Shown: positions 23,030 through 33,959 of the stretch, piece by piece
How positions within the stretch are numbered: position 1 is the stretch's first letter
Layout of the letters: every line of letters begins with the position of its first letter
NCBI RefSeq assembly: GCF_008831285.2
Contig: NC_045142.1
Coordinates: 23,807,300-23,871,299 of the forward strand
Direction of reading: 5' to 3'
Source of the DNA: Nymphaea colorata
Taxonomy: Eukaryota > Streptophyta > Magnoliopsida > Nymphaeales > Nymphaeaceae
Length of the DNA: 64,000 bases
The notes under the pieces: generated by a model
The model's database searches: none
What the model was told of the DNA's origin: nothing
Seen by the model: only the letters and a program-made list of their open reading frames with translations
Made by a program: the position numbers and the translations under genes

Positions 23030-23359
23030 CATTATAGAGACAACACAATCTTTTCTTATCTCTTACTTTTTAAAATCAAGTTTAAATATTTGAAATAATT
23101 TTTTATATTTAAACATAAAAAAAACTAAACAATTGCCGACAAGCAGAAGGAAATGGATCTCCATATGATGTATGACAAAGGATGAAGAAGGGAAAAAAGA
23201 CAGTGAAAACCCCACGAAATTAGCTACCAGCTAGCAACTCTCAACCTAAGTCAACACTCATTAATACCAGCACGATAGGACCACTCAACTCGATCAATTG
23301 CACTATCCATCATTTGGTGAGGAATGAGAGGTAAAACTTCTCCTCGAAGAAGGAACTAG

Positions 23360-23570
23360 ATTGTAAGCAGGAGCGGAGTCAGGATTTTTCTTAGGGACGG
23401 GCCGACAGCCCAACCTCTGGATCTGGGTAGGGCCAAATTGAATTCAACTCTAAAAAATACATTACACACTTAAAAAATTATATATTTTTTAATATAATTT
23501 TTTTTTTCATTTTTCAAGGTGGGGCCATGGCCTAGGCGGCCCCCCCCTTCCCTCTGCCCCTGACTGTAAG
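23360..23570 (+). mobile_element. hAT-type MITE (family 1) with 8-bp target duplication
   Basis: The 195-bp element (23368-23562) starts CAGGAGCGGAGTCAGG and ends with the complement of CAGGGGCAGAGGGAAGG. It is flanked by ATTGTAAG and ACTGTAAG (7 of 8 identical), the duplication size of hAT transposons. The interior is AT-rich and ends in a GGGGCCATGGCCTAGG block; it has no coding capacity. Confidence 0.85.
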
Positions 23571-23645
23571 CAACCAAGTTCTGGAACTTGGTCACTTATA
23601 TCATGATCCTAATGGTAGTTGGATATCTACCCAACAATCTTCGGT

Positions 23646-23951
23646 ACCGTCCATCTTAAGGATGGAGGAGTCTTAGTTTCCTAATTATTCTGTTCTTGTT
23701 TCAAACAATTTTGTCTTAATTAAAACTAGGCCCACTAGGGCAAGAAGTAGGGCCGAAAAAGTTGTATACATGATGGCTTTTAAGAAGCCACCAACCGTCC
23801 ATCTTAAGAATAGAGGAGTCTTAGTTTTTCGATGATTCTGTCGGTGTTTCAAACAATTTTGTCTTAATTAAAGAGTAACTAAGAGGCCCGCCAGGGCCGG
23901 AAGTAGGGCCGAAAAAGTTGTACAGATGATGACTTTTAAGAAGCCAGCAAC
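23646..23951. repeat. Tandem duplication of an about 150-bp segment
   Basis: Both copies begin ACCGTCCATCTTAAG and end near TTTTAAGAAGCCA. They share GGAGTCTTAGTTT, CAAACAATTTTGTCTTAATT and AGTAGGGCCGAAAAAGTTGT in order. The copies are 23646-23793 and 23794-23951, with scattered substitutions and one small insertion in the second. Confidence 0.85.
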
Positions 23952-25675
23952 ATTACGTTGTCCAGCTTCATTTTTTTTGGAAGATGACAGCTTAAAACAC
24001 GTTTTCATCTGCTTATCCACACAATAGAAATTGAGATGTGGAGCACTACCAAGTGCAGGGTCATGTGGTTGGAGAAGCGCGTGTTCGGGACCTGAAATGA
24101 CTAAATTTGTCCTTTTAGAGCATGACAACAATTCATTTTATAGGGGTAAAAAAAGAAAAAAATAATTTTCAAAAGACAAAAGTACCCCTTCTAGTGTCGG
24201 CTTTGCCTTTTCCTATCACTTTTGCCGCATAGCACTATATGATTGAAGATTGAAGAAGTAGTTTCGGGGTATCCCTTTTCCTATCACTTCTAGTGTTGGA
24301 GAATGCTCTTGTTTGTTAACAAGGATGGGTTATTGGCCAGCATTTTCAAAGTATTTAATTTGGGTCCTATAAAAATTAGAAAAATATATTTGGCACCTGT
24401 AAAAAAAGAAAATTGAAATTTTTTTTTGAGGGCCCCTTTGACTACATAGAATTTCATTGTAGAGGTGAAACTTTATTTCAAATTCAATGAAAACATCAGC
24501 TGACAAAAACAAGATTATATAGTATTGACTGTTTTGGAGCTATGTTTTGGAGCTATTATGGAAATTTTTTTTGCCGTTGACTTTTTAATACTGGAAACGA
24601 AAGTTCTATCAAATCAAACAAATGGGATAAAGGAAAGGTCCAAAAAAATTTCACTAAAAAAAAAAACTTTTCTTCTAATTACTCAGTCCATATATTCAAA
24701 CAAACCCTGCAAAAGTTTCACTTAAAAAAAAAAAAAAGGAATCCTAGAATTAAAAATTTTCTCTGTTTTGTAATAAAGAAAAGCATATTTAGTCAACTAC
24801 CTTGTCTAACTCTTCTGCTTTTCTAGAGAAAAAATAAACATCAGTTATGTCCTCTAATGAATATCGCGAAGTTATTTCTTAAAAGAAGTTTTACCTTTTA
24901 GTGTACCTAATGATGCTATTTACTAAAAACTTGATTTAAAAATAAAAATATGTTTTAAAAAAAGAATATGACGGAGGGTTAGCATGCTTCGGTAATAAAA
25001 AAAAAGGGTGTTGAATAAGAGTTCTTCTCATGAACATATTAATATAAAAATAAAACATGCACAGACGATTAAATTATCCCTTGTCTTCACGTCAAAGCAA
25101 TTAAAAAAGACTCTTCAAAGATCGTGTTTAAAGATGTCTGCATATACGCAAAATAATAGATAAAGTAATGCGAAGAAATATTATAGTGCCCAAAGGCTTT
25201 AGATCTCAATGCAGATTTAGAACAAAATTTATAATATTAAAAATCAAATATAAATAAACTTGTTTCTTTTGCCTAAAAAACTTAAGAAAAAAAGGAAGCG
25301 AAAAAAAGAGAGTAAAAGATTAAGAAAAAGGTGAAGTTTGTCTATGGGATTATGATAAAAAGAGAGGTCCACATGGAAGAACTTTTATAGTATTAAAACC
25401 GCACGCCTTTTCCCCAAAAAGGCTCCGTCTCCGGTGGAGTCTGCTCTATGGGCAAAGTGGAGTACGGTTTCCTTTTTCCTTTTTTCTCCGGTTCTTTCCG
25501 ACCGTTTCATTCATCGGTTGAATTCATTTTGTAGTTGTCCACCACCACCAACAATGGAACAATGGGTAGATTCCGTGTTGCTTCCAGAAAAGTTCCTTTT
25601 TTTCTTCCCTTTGAACTATAAATAGTTATTATCCAAATCACCGCTACCAAGTCCCGATCTCGAAATATCATTTCT
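23952..25675. other. AT-rich intergenic DNA up to the bZIP promoter
   Basis: No gene recognised. Many A/T homopolymers. The part after about 25400 probably belongs to the bZIP promoter. Confidence 0.4.
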
Positions 25676-25685
25676 ATATAAATAG
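25676..25685 (+). promoter_or_regulatory. Probable TATA box of the bZIP gene
   Basis: TATATAAATA lies in a GC-poor promoter followed by a pyrimidine-rich start region from about 25705. That would give a 5' leader of about 1.3 kb, or less if a leader intron is removed. Confidence 0.55.
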
Positions 25686-26612
25686 GTGTTGCCGCACCTG
25701 TTCTAACCTTCTTTTCCTTCTTGGTCTTCATCTCTTCGCAGCCGCTCTGCCACCTAACCCATATTCCCTTCTTCTTCCTCTTCTTGGTGCCCTTGGTTTG
25801 CCCATTTTGTCTTTCAGGCAAGTTTTTTCATCTCTTTTGTTTGTTTTCCTGAGTTTTCTTGTTTTGTTTCTGATCTTGGTGTTTGGCGCAAGAAAAAGGA
25901 GAAAAGACCCAAGTTTCAGAGATTTTGAGGTTTTTTTTTTTCTTCTTTCTCTTGGGGTTTTGTTAGAGGAAGAAGGCCCTGCTTGGCTTTCTTTTGTTTT
26001 TCTGGGTGTTATGGTTCTGTTTGTTTTTGTGTTTGGCGTAGGAAAAAGCTGAAAAGAAACCAAAGCAAAAGATTTTGCAGGTTTTTGTGTTTTATTTCAA
26101 CCCTCTTCTTGTGGTTTTGTTGGTCGTCTGTAGATTTCTGTTTCCGAAGCGAAGACTTTAACTTTCTTCATGACTTGTTTCATGTGGTTCTTCGAATACC
26201 TACGTTTTCTCTTTGGTCTTATTTATAGATCTTGCCAATGATTTCCTAGGTTTCTTCTTATTCTTTTTTTTTTTTGTTTTTTCAATAATTTTGTTATGTC
26301 TTTGTTTTTTCTGGGTTGGTTCTCTGGATTTGCTGTCTTTTCTTTGATATTTTTTGTTTTTGAGTTTTTTGTTTCTGCAACATCAATCTCTATTTGTAGA
26401 TCTACTGCATTAGATGCGTAATTTGGCCACCTACTTGATATTTTTGTTGATTATGTCATTTTCTCTCCCAGATGCATTAATTTATCCATCTCTCTTTCAT
26501 ACTATTTGAATTGATTCATCCTTGTATGAGTATGGTGGTTTCCTTGGCAGATCTTTCCTTGAGAAACCACATTTGCTCTTTTCTTTTATTACTTTTCAAT
26601 GTTCAGTCATCT

Positions 26613-26708
26613 ATTTTCCTTTTGTTTGTGAGATCTGCTAGATTCAAGATTTTGCAGAACATTTTCCTTCTGTTTGTGAGATCTACTAGATTCAAGATTT
26701 TGCAGAAC
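26613..26708 (+). repeat. Perfectly adjacent 48-bp duplication in the bZIP leader
   Basis: Copies 26613-26660 and 26661-26708 both run from ATTTTCCTT to ATTTTGCAGAAC and differ at about two bases. Each ends in a sequence resembling a splice acceptor (TTTTGCAG), so the duplication could supply alternative acceptors for a leader intron. Confidence 0.8.
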
Positions 26709-26769
26709 CTGGAAATTGACATGCCCCAGTGTTGTGCCTTTGGTTACACATTGCAGAGCAGATTTCCGG

Positions 26770-26820
26770 ATGTTCCTTGGAAGAGCCTACGCACCTGCAA
26801 CTTCCTACTCGGCTTTATGA
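26770..26820 (+). CDS. Upstream ORF overlapping the sucrose-control uORF
   Basis: Sixteen codons (MFLGRAYAPATSYSAL) whose TGA overlaps the ATG of the next uORF in the arrangement ATGA. The peptide is not one I recognise; the overlap may influence reinitiation. It counts as a uORF only if the mature leader includes this stretch. Confidence 0.5.
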   Translation: MFLGRAYAPATSYSAL

Positions 26821-26903
26821 ACCTCCCCAGTCGCATACGCAGGGCCCATATGGTTCAATCCTTCTCTGTTGTCTTCCTCTATTGGTTCTACGTCTTCTCA
26901 TGA
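26817..26903 (+). CDS. Conserved sucrose-control peptide uORF (S1 bZIP leader)
   Basis: Twenty-eight codons ending in MVQSFSVVFLYWFYVFS. This C-terminal block is the hallmark of the sucrose-control uORF in the leaders of plant group S1 bZIP mRNAs, where the nascent peptide stalls ribosomes at high sucrose and represses the main frame. The conserved aromatic stretch and the end directly at the Ser codon are intact. The frame is open further upstream (Met at about 26719 would give a longer peptide), but the ATG at 26817 gives a size near known examples. Main-frame ATG is 103 bases downstream. Confidence 0.95.
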   Translation: MNLPSRIRRAHMVQSFSVVFLYWFYVFS

Positions 26904-26908
26904 ACTAA
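26900..26908 (+). CDS. Minimal uORF (Met-Asn-stop) overlapping the sucrose-control stop
   Basis: ATGAACTAA: its ATG overlaps the TGA of the sucrose-control uORF. Short overlapping uORFs after the conserved one are known in Arabidopsis bZIP11. Function here is inferred only. Confidence 0.45.
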   Translation: MN

Positions 26909-27005
26909 AGCTGCACCAATCTGATCGAAGCTTTCCATCTCCTTCCTGTTGATCCTGCAATAAATCATTGAACATTCTTCTCTGAGATTCGGTCATCTAT
27001 ATTCG

Positions 27006-27488
27006 ATGTCTTCCGGTTTCCAATTCAAAGCCACAGATTCTGCAAAACCTGCAGCATCCCCTCCTATGCAGAACAGTTCTGGATCTGAAGGGGATCCTCA
27101 AATTGACGACAGGAAGCGGAAAAGGATGATATCGAATCGGGAGTCGGCCAGGCGGTCAAGGATGAGGAAGCAGCAGCGCTTGGATGAACTGTTGAACCAA
27201 GTGACTGCGCTTCAGACTGAGAACAATCAGATGATATCCAGGATCGATGCAACAGCACAGCAGTACCAAAAGATTGAAGGCGAAAACGCTGTCTTGAAAG
27301 CTCAGCTGGATGAGCTTACTGAAAGGCTTCAGTACCTGAACTCTGTGCTTCATTTCGTGGAGGATTTCAGTGGGATGGCCATGGATATTCCCGAAATTCC
27401 AGACCCCCTTTTGAAGCCATGGCAGCTTCCTTGCCCATTCCAGCCCGTTTTTGGATCTGCTGACATGTTTCCAGCACTGATTGTTTGA
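27006..27488 (+). CDS. bZIP53: Group S1 bZIP transcription factor, bZIP53-like
   Basis: A 160-residue intronless bZIP, the usual size for S1 members. S1 factors bind ACGT-core elements as heterodimers with group C bZIPs and control amino-acid and sugar-starvation genes. The basic region is residues 36-56 with the invariant N44-x7-R52 in SNRESARRSR. The zipper has Leu/Met/Ile at 62, 69, 76, 90, 97, 104 and 111 (83 is Thr). The C-terminal block LNSVL...DIPEIPDPLLKPWQLPCPFQP...SADMF matches Arabidopsis bZIP53 better than bZIP2, 11 or 44, although this protein ends PALIV rather than DC. The leader carries the sucrose-control uORF, so translation is probably repressed by sucrose. The S1 class is secure; the exact orthologue is less so. 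Confidence 0.93.
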   Translation: MSSGFQFKATDSAKPAASPPMQNSSGSEGDPQIDDRKRKRMISNRESARRSRMRKQQRLDELLNQVTALQTENNQMISRIDATAQQYQKIEGENAVLKAQLDELTERLQYLNSVLHFVEDFSGMAMDIPEIPDPLLKPWQLPCPFQPVFGSADMFPALIV

Positions 27489-28047
27489 TCTTTGAGTCAG
27501 AAAAATCTGAGAAGTTGGTATTTGTTCAGTCTGGTCTTAATCAGTTGTAGCACTGTTTGTCTTCTGTCATTCCTTTTGTTCCCGTGTTTCTTGTCATGGT
27601 TTGATGTTAAAAATGAGAATGTACTCTCTAATTGGTCAAGTTCATGTCCTGTTTTTGTTTGTCATTCTGGTTGTTGCACATTGGAGTAATTGGTTCTCTG
27701 CATCTGCTGTATAGTGGTTTCTTCTTGGTGATGTTGAGTCAAGTGATTCAGTTTCTGCAGAATTCAGTTTCGTTGTTTGGGAGATGATTTTCAGGTTTTA
27801 TCCTGCTCAAATAGTTGGTGTATGCATCAGGTGGAGATTGATAAAGTGATTGCAATCCATAAAAGATTAAATGAGAGACATGAAATCTGAACTGCTTCTT
27901 GATAATGTAGAACAAGCAATTATTAGAATCAAAATTTTCTTTCTAGTAACTTATGTTAGGCAGATCCCAACGGGTTATGTGAAGAAACAAGCTCGGTTGT
28001 CAAACTTTCGACTTCTTCCAAATTGAAGGATATAAAAGCTGATTCTC
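27489..28047 (+). other. bZIP 3' UTR and downstream DNA
   Basis: T-rich sequence likely to include the 3' UTR to roughly 27800. No further gene seen. Confidence 0.45.
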
Positions 28048-28261
28048 TTAGGGGGTGTTTGATGATTTAGAATATCTATCGAAGAATGAAAATTTCAGAA
28101 ACATAGTTCTTTCTCAAATTGAAATGAAACCAAACTTTCAGGTTTCAGTTTCCTAACTTTTGAAACAAAAGTGCCTCATTTGTCTAATAGTTTTAATTTC
28201 TTAACAATCGAGCATTGTGATTCTAAAATTCCATGATTCCAGGTATATGAAACGCCTCTTA
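28048..28261. mobile_element. Tourist/Harbinger-like MITE
   Basis: The 208-bp element (28051-28258) has a left end GGGGGTGTTTGATGA and right-end complement GAGGCGTTTCATA. It is flanked by TTA on both sides, the target duplication of PIF/Harbinger elements. It is noncoding and AT-rich. Confidence 0.65.
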
Positions 28262-30812
28262 ACTGGATTTATGTGGAGAAATTTGGACCAAATTCTGAAC
28301 AAAGATCCTGCCTAGGTTGTCAAAGAAAAACTGATCAATCTGCAAACGCTTATTGATTGAGAGGACACAAGGGATTCAGAAAAGAACTGATCAATCAGCA
28401 CATGTTTAGACAGCTTACTGATTCTGAGGATGTAAACCATTCAAACGAAGATAATTCACATTTATAATAAGTTGGGTCAGTCAGATTCACTGCAACCAAA
28501 AGAATCAGAATCTCTAAATCATATTTTAATTGCTTACATCCTTAAGTACAGTAACCCTTCTGCAAAGCTAATCCCAAAATCCCTGGCAACATATGTTCCA
28601 ATAGAACAAGGATTTCAGCCTTGAAAGATTTGCAACCTTAAAAGGATTCATACGCGAGCTATGTTGTTTCTCTTCCTTGTAAGGACAGAATAGACGTCCG
28701 CCGGAATGATAAGGAGAGAGTAAGCAGTTACGACTCTGTCCGAATGCGTCGACGACATTGAATCATAGGGATGCCATGTCTCAATTGTTGGCATTTTTTG
28801 AAATATTTGAAGACTTATTGTTTTAAAATTAAGTTTTGATTTTATTATTTATTTTTAAAAGCAACTCTTTAATATTCTTGGCCAATTCACAATCAATTCT
28901 GCTGAATTTGTCGATTCAAGGAATCAACAGCCGAAGTGATTCGGTTCAGGAATTGATTTTCACAACGCAAAAATATATATCCATGATGTTTTTCTTGTTT
29001 TTATTTGTCTTCGATAAAAGAAAAAAAAAATCTACTGCAAAACAAATTAAGCCGACATATATTACATCCACTCCTTGACAGTACACCGATATGAGTTTAT
29101 ATTTCTTTATAGCTTTTCTTACTTGATTTTTAGTTCATTACTAAGGTCATAATCTTCATCAAAGGAACTAATTCTTTTACAACGTTAGTTTTATAATTAT
29201 ATTGTCATTAACAATGAGGACAGAATCTCAAAGTATGGATCCCAACAATTTTTGACATTGATTAACACGATATATTTTTTATGTTTGGTGGTTTCTAAAT
29301 TGGTTTTTGACAGTAGTACCCCACTAAGTTTCACAAATTTCTTTGTTTATGTATTGGTTGACTTAAAATAATTGGCTGCCCCTATGATTGGTGAAGAAGG
29401 CCTCTCATGACATTTTTGTCCCAAAAATTTATTTCTTGCTATTGAAAGGGCACCTATGACAAAATACCAATTTTTGTTGAAATGTTCTTAAATTGTATTT
29501 TGAAAAGTTTTGTCGCTTATTGAACATTGAAGTGATCTTTAATGACTTATAAATGAGGTTGTTAAGTGGTTGTTTATTCCTGTTCATTGCCTTCTTAGAA
29601 TTGCAACCGAAGCTGTTAGGGCACAAGTTAAGATCTACCAAAATAAAAACTCAAGCCCAGTTAGGAGTGAGTGAGATTGTTACATTTGAGATCAGAGGGG
29701 TTCACGACATAAGCATGTGTCTTAAAAGAGGGTGGATTCTAATTTTTCACTTTGAAAAGTTTAGTTATATATTAAAGATTGTGAAATATCTTATAAAGTT
29801 GTCAAATGGTTGGTTGTCTTGTTCTATAATCATAATATGTTGAGTTGAAACCAAAACTATTAGGATACAGGTTGGGATCTACGAAACCAAGGGTTTGAAC
29901 TTGGCGTGAGAGTGAGTCAGGATGTTGCGTAGATAACTAGACAATTTTTTAAAAAGGCGCAGTGTAATCAGGTGGAAAGGCGGATCAAACTCAAGAGGCC
30001 TGAGATTCAAATAATGTAGTCATTGTCACACTTACACTTGGGTGTGTTAATCTTTCAGAGTTCAAACGTCCATTCAAGCCCCGAAACAACTCAGGTTAAC
30101 GATAAAAGTGGTTTATCCTAAGTGAACATTTTGAAAAAACTAGACAATGAAAATCTAGATAAGCATAAATCCCGCCAAAAAACTTGAATAATGGGAACTT
30201 GTAAGATCTCAAATTTTCAAAAACTGATCAATTAATTAATTTTATATATTTTCAATTACTTTGAAATACAATTGGTTCACTTGAATTGGCTGATTCACCC
30301 AATTGGCATTTTACCAATTCAATTCAAGGCTGCTTGAGCTCAGCTTGAGCTTCATGATCAAGTCCACCTCTGCCATTGCCCAACTACATATAAACTGGTC
30401 TGGCAGTTGCCGACACTTTTTTTTTTTCTAAATATCTTACAATTATTTACTTATTTCTATATACTTTAAAAAAATGAAAATTTTTACCGAACTCAGGTCC
30501 GCCAGTGAATGAGCTCGGTTCGGTTGGGTACACAGCCCAAGGGCTGTGACCCATAGAATATATCGCGTTAAGTCGATCGATATTTTCGACCAGCTGCACG
30601 TGCCGACGGACAATTCCGTCGATTCCAAAGTTCTGGCCGTTTTCCTTCTGCATGAAGGTGTCCTCTTTCCCCGGTGGCTGTCGATTCTCATTCTCCCCTC
30701 TGGCCTGTTCTCTTCTCTCCCTGAGGCCGATGAGGGTTTCGTCTCCATTTTGATCGAAGATTAGGGGTTAGGATTTTTTGGTGTTCTGATAGTTCGATTT
30801 GGAGGAGACAAG
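28262..30812. other. Intergenic DNA and promoter of the downstream gene
   Basis: No gene recognised. Two diverged direct copies of an about 150-200-bp segment occur at roughly 29549-29700 and 29797-29940. Both pass through GTTAGGG/ATTAGGA, AGATCTAC/GGATCTAC and a GAGTGAGT block, and are probably old transposon sequence. From about 30540 the composition becomes balanced, consistent with the promoter and leader of the gene at 30813. Confidence 0.45.
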
Positions 30813-33800
30813 ATGTTGGATATCCAGAAGCGGAGGGTCCAGTTGTTTCTCTTCGTCACGGGCCTAATCGCTCTGAGCATCACTGGTACTTCTACCCTTT
30901 CCCGATCTTTTCCTGTCTTTACGTTGTCAATGTTTCAATTGATTGGTTGACTGTTACTCTATCTAGTTGAGTATCCGTTTGCTCGAGTTCCTATTTGTTT
31001 GGTCTTGAAAAATTTGTGAATTTCTTTGTGATCTTTTTGGCTATCATTTTGTTGAGTAAGTTGTGGAATTGGGTATTGTGTTTCTCGGGAATTGGGAATT
31101 GGCTTTTGTTTTTTGTTCTGTTTATGATTAACTCCGTGTCCAATTTGAGGGAATGGTGGCAAAGGAATGAATAGTAATCTTGTGCTTTTTGGTGCATTCG
31201 AGTGGAATCGTAGTGCTTGAGAGATAGTCTCGTGGGGGCATGAGGAAGATCTTCACTGTTTTGATTGTAGACCCCAACTAGCGAGGCGGTCGATCTCTTT
31301 CAGTGAATTTATTGTCTTATTTTGGTTTTCCAAAAGCTGATTTTGGGTCTGACTTTTTTCTGCTACTTCATTTGTCTATGCTTCCTTGAGTATTGGTAGA
31401 TTTGAAGAAAAGAATTTATTGAGAGGATTTTGAGTATTCACTCTCTTAGCTAAAGGGGAGCGTCCTTTGTGGGTGGATTCCTGATTCCTGTTTATGTTTG
31501 GATTCCTGTTACTTCTCTTCAGTTTTCTGCGGTTCTTTATTCAGTTTTGTGGCCTGTGGTACTTCCCCAAATTCGTTCATTGTCAGATTCTCGAAATGAA
31601 TATAATTGATGGTGTCATCTACATGCTGTTTGTTTTATGTTACTAAGTCTTGGTTCTTTGAAAAGTTATTTGAATTGGAAGACCGGTTGTCTTTTCTAGA
31701 AGTTCTGCTTGACAGTTGTCACTCCTTCTCCAGTCTAAAACATTTGTCTTCTGTTTCACGTATTGCCTCTCATGTGTTTTCTGTTTACTGGTGGTAACGA
31801 TGGTTCTAGTGGTAACAGCTTTAAACTTTTGACAGTTACTGGCATATCAAGTCACGATGTTTCTTGTAAAATTTTAATTATTTGTCTGCTTTTACTTTCG
31901 TCACCACATTCTATTCTTTGAGTTTCTATTTGAAGAGTTCACACCGCGCTGTTTTTGATAACTGCATATTTGGGTTTTGGCCCTTTCTGTTTGATCCATG
32001 GTGCATTTTGTGCACAGTCCTAAGAGATGTACAATGTGTAAGTGTAATCAGTGAAAGGTTATTCACGTTCTGCAATTAATGCCTATAGTTAACCCCATCA
32101 CAAGTCCTTCCCCTTAGCAAGTGCCGGTTTTGAAATGGCAGATGGTGTTGTGAATTTTCATTTCTGAGGTTCCCTTCTATGCCTTATGTGCATCATTACC
32201 GCTAGTAATCTACATTCCTTGTGGTTTTTTCTCATTCTTGCTGACTGGCAAGTTTGTTTATTGCGGCAGGAGGCTTCATGAAACTTATTTGGTAGTGAAG
32301 TGTCCGAGCTTGCAGGTCATTAGTGTCAGAATGCTTCTCTCTCTCTCTCTGAAAAATATTTGCATATTTCTGGTTCTTTCCTTTTTCCACATTGACTTCC
32401 ATAGAAGTGTATTTGCAGAAATGTATACAGCTCCCACTAATGGAGACATTGGTGACTTAATGCATAATACCAGACCATTTTCCATCTCTAAGGTGGTCAG
32501 CAATTTGCTGCTGGTTTTTTTCCCTTGAACTTGTTTCCAACCACTTTTTCTTTGTCCTGTGGCTGTTAGAGCAAGCAGTCATGTTTTGAAGTTAGGCATG
32601 CCTTCTGAATCGAGGAAAACCTCATCTTTACTTCTGCTGTCATGAAGTTTCAGACTAAATCGCTGGATTGGGGCTGGAGTGTTGGGTTGTGGGGTTGTAC
32701 AGGGTGCATTTAAAAGATCCTCATTGGTCATGGACCTATACTTCTATTTTTGTGGGAGTACCGATGATGTTTTGCTTAAATTTGTATTTGAGCTGGTAAT
32801 TACCCTTGAATTGTATAGATTTTTGGGTCCCAACAAAACTTTTTGCCCTTCTCTGTAGAGTACAGATTCATTGCAGAATCTAGCTTATAGGTGACAGTTT
32901 GAGTTGGAGATGGTTGGATTTACTGTTGCAGAGACAAATCTTGCAGGTGCTTGCTCCATCTGAGCTCGTTGTCAAAGCTGCACGTATTTCTTCCTTTTTT
33001 TCTCTCCCAGCATGCACATCCATGATTAAAAGAAAATTATCTCGTGTGTTTGTGCAGCAAGACCTCATTACATCACTAACTCATGTTGTTCTCCAATTTT
33101 CCAGTTTGACTTTACAAACCTTTGTACTAATAAACCATAAATTATGGAGAGAAACCGTATAGCTTTCTTGTTAAACTGCCTGAATGTTTGGCTTTACTCT
33201 TGAGTCTTGACTATGCTGCAGCTTGGGGCATGAAACTTATTCATTTGAGGATCTCCCCTTGTGCTTTCGGTCATTCCCTTGTTAATCCATGTCCATTGCA
33301 GAAGTGATTCAATCTTCTCCTGTTTCACAGCTGAAAAATGCAGACAACTGGTTGGGGAGGAGTCATCATCTAAGAGTGGGAAATTCACGTTCTTAAATTG
33401 CTTAGACATGGGTTCTGGAAGTCTGGCATGTGGTGTGAAAGAAGGTGTGAAGCTGTACGTCTACAATATGAGAGCTGCTCATGTGGAAAAGGTCAGGCAG
33501 AAGGCCATTGAGGATGCCCTTAATGAGGCACTCTCTGGGGGTCTAAGCGTCAAAGAAGCAACAAAGCAGGCACAGAAACAAGGGGCCAAAGCAGCAAAAT
33601 TGGCGACTCGCCAAGCGAAACGAATCACAGGGCCAATCATTGCTTCTGGTTGGGACTTCTTTGAAGCAATCTACTATGGAGGCAGCATGACTGAGGGATT
33701 TCTTAGGGGCACTGGGACGCTGGTTGGGACTTATGCCGGAGGCTTTCAAGGAGAGCAGAGACTTGGAAGACTGGGTTACCTTGTTGGCAGCCATGTGGGT

Positions 33801-33959
33801 AGTTGGTTTGGGGGCAGAATAGGGCTGATGGTCTATGATGTAATTAACGGAGTCAACTATATGTTGCAGTTCGTTGTGCCGGAGGACAATGCTGGTTATG
33901 AAGCATCATACGATACGCCTACAGATTCAGGAGCTTCTGAAGAATCCTATGACCTATGA
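30813..33959 (+). CDS. Conserved plant protein of unknown function with glycine ladders
   Basis: Exons 30813-30885 and 33331-33959 join in phase 1 (GT-AG, intron 2,445 bp) to give 233 residues. I recall uncharacterised plant homologues with the same start (MLDIQKRRVQL) and the same junction (ITAEKCRQL), which supports the splice. Residues 9-25 form a hydrophobic N-terminal segment after a basic start, a likely signal anchor or signal peptide. Cysteines lie at 28, 48 and 58. An Ala/Lys/Gln-rich probable helix (78-121) is followed by a Gly-rich part with glycines every fourth residue: 153, 157, 161, 165 and 173, 177, 181, 185, 189. This resembles a glycine zipper, suggesting packed or membrane-inserted helices. 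The acidic C-terminus is Ser/Tyr-rich. No enzyme motif is visible and the function is unknown to me. Confidence 0.85.

Noticed and set aside
25798-26052. Hydrophobic 84-codon frame in the bZIP leader
   Set aside because: Phe/Leu/Val-rich because the leader is T-rich; it has no conserved uORF features, unlike the sucrose-control peptide downstream.
26511-26816. Long N-terminal extension of the sucrose-control uORF
   Set aside because: The frame is open upstream, but conservation is confined to the last block and known peptides are short. The extension also crosses the 48-bp duplication and possible leader intron.
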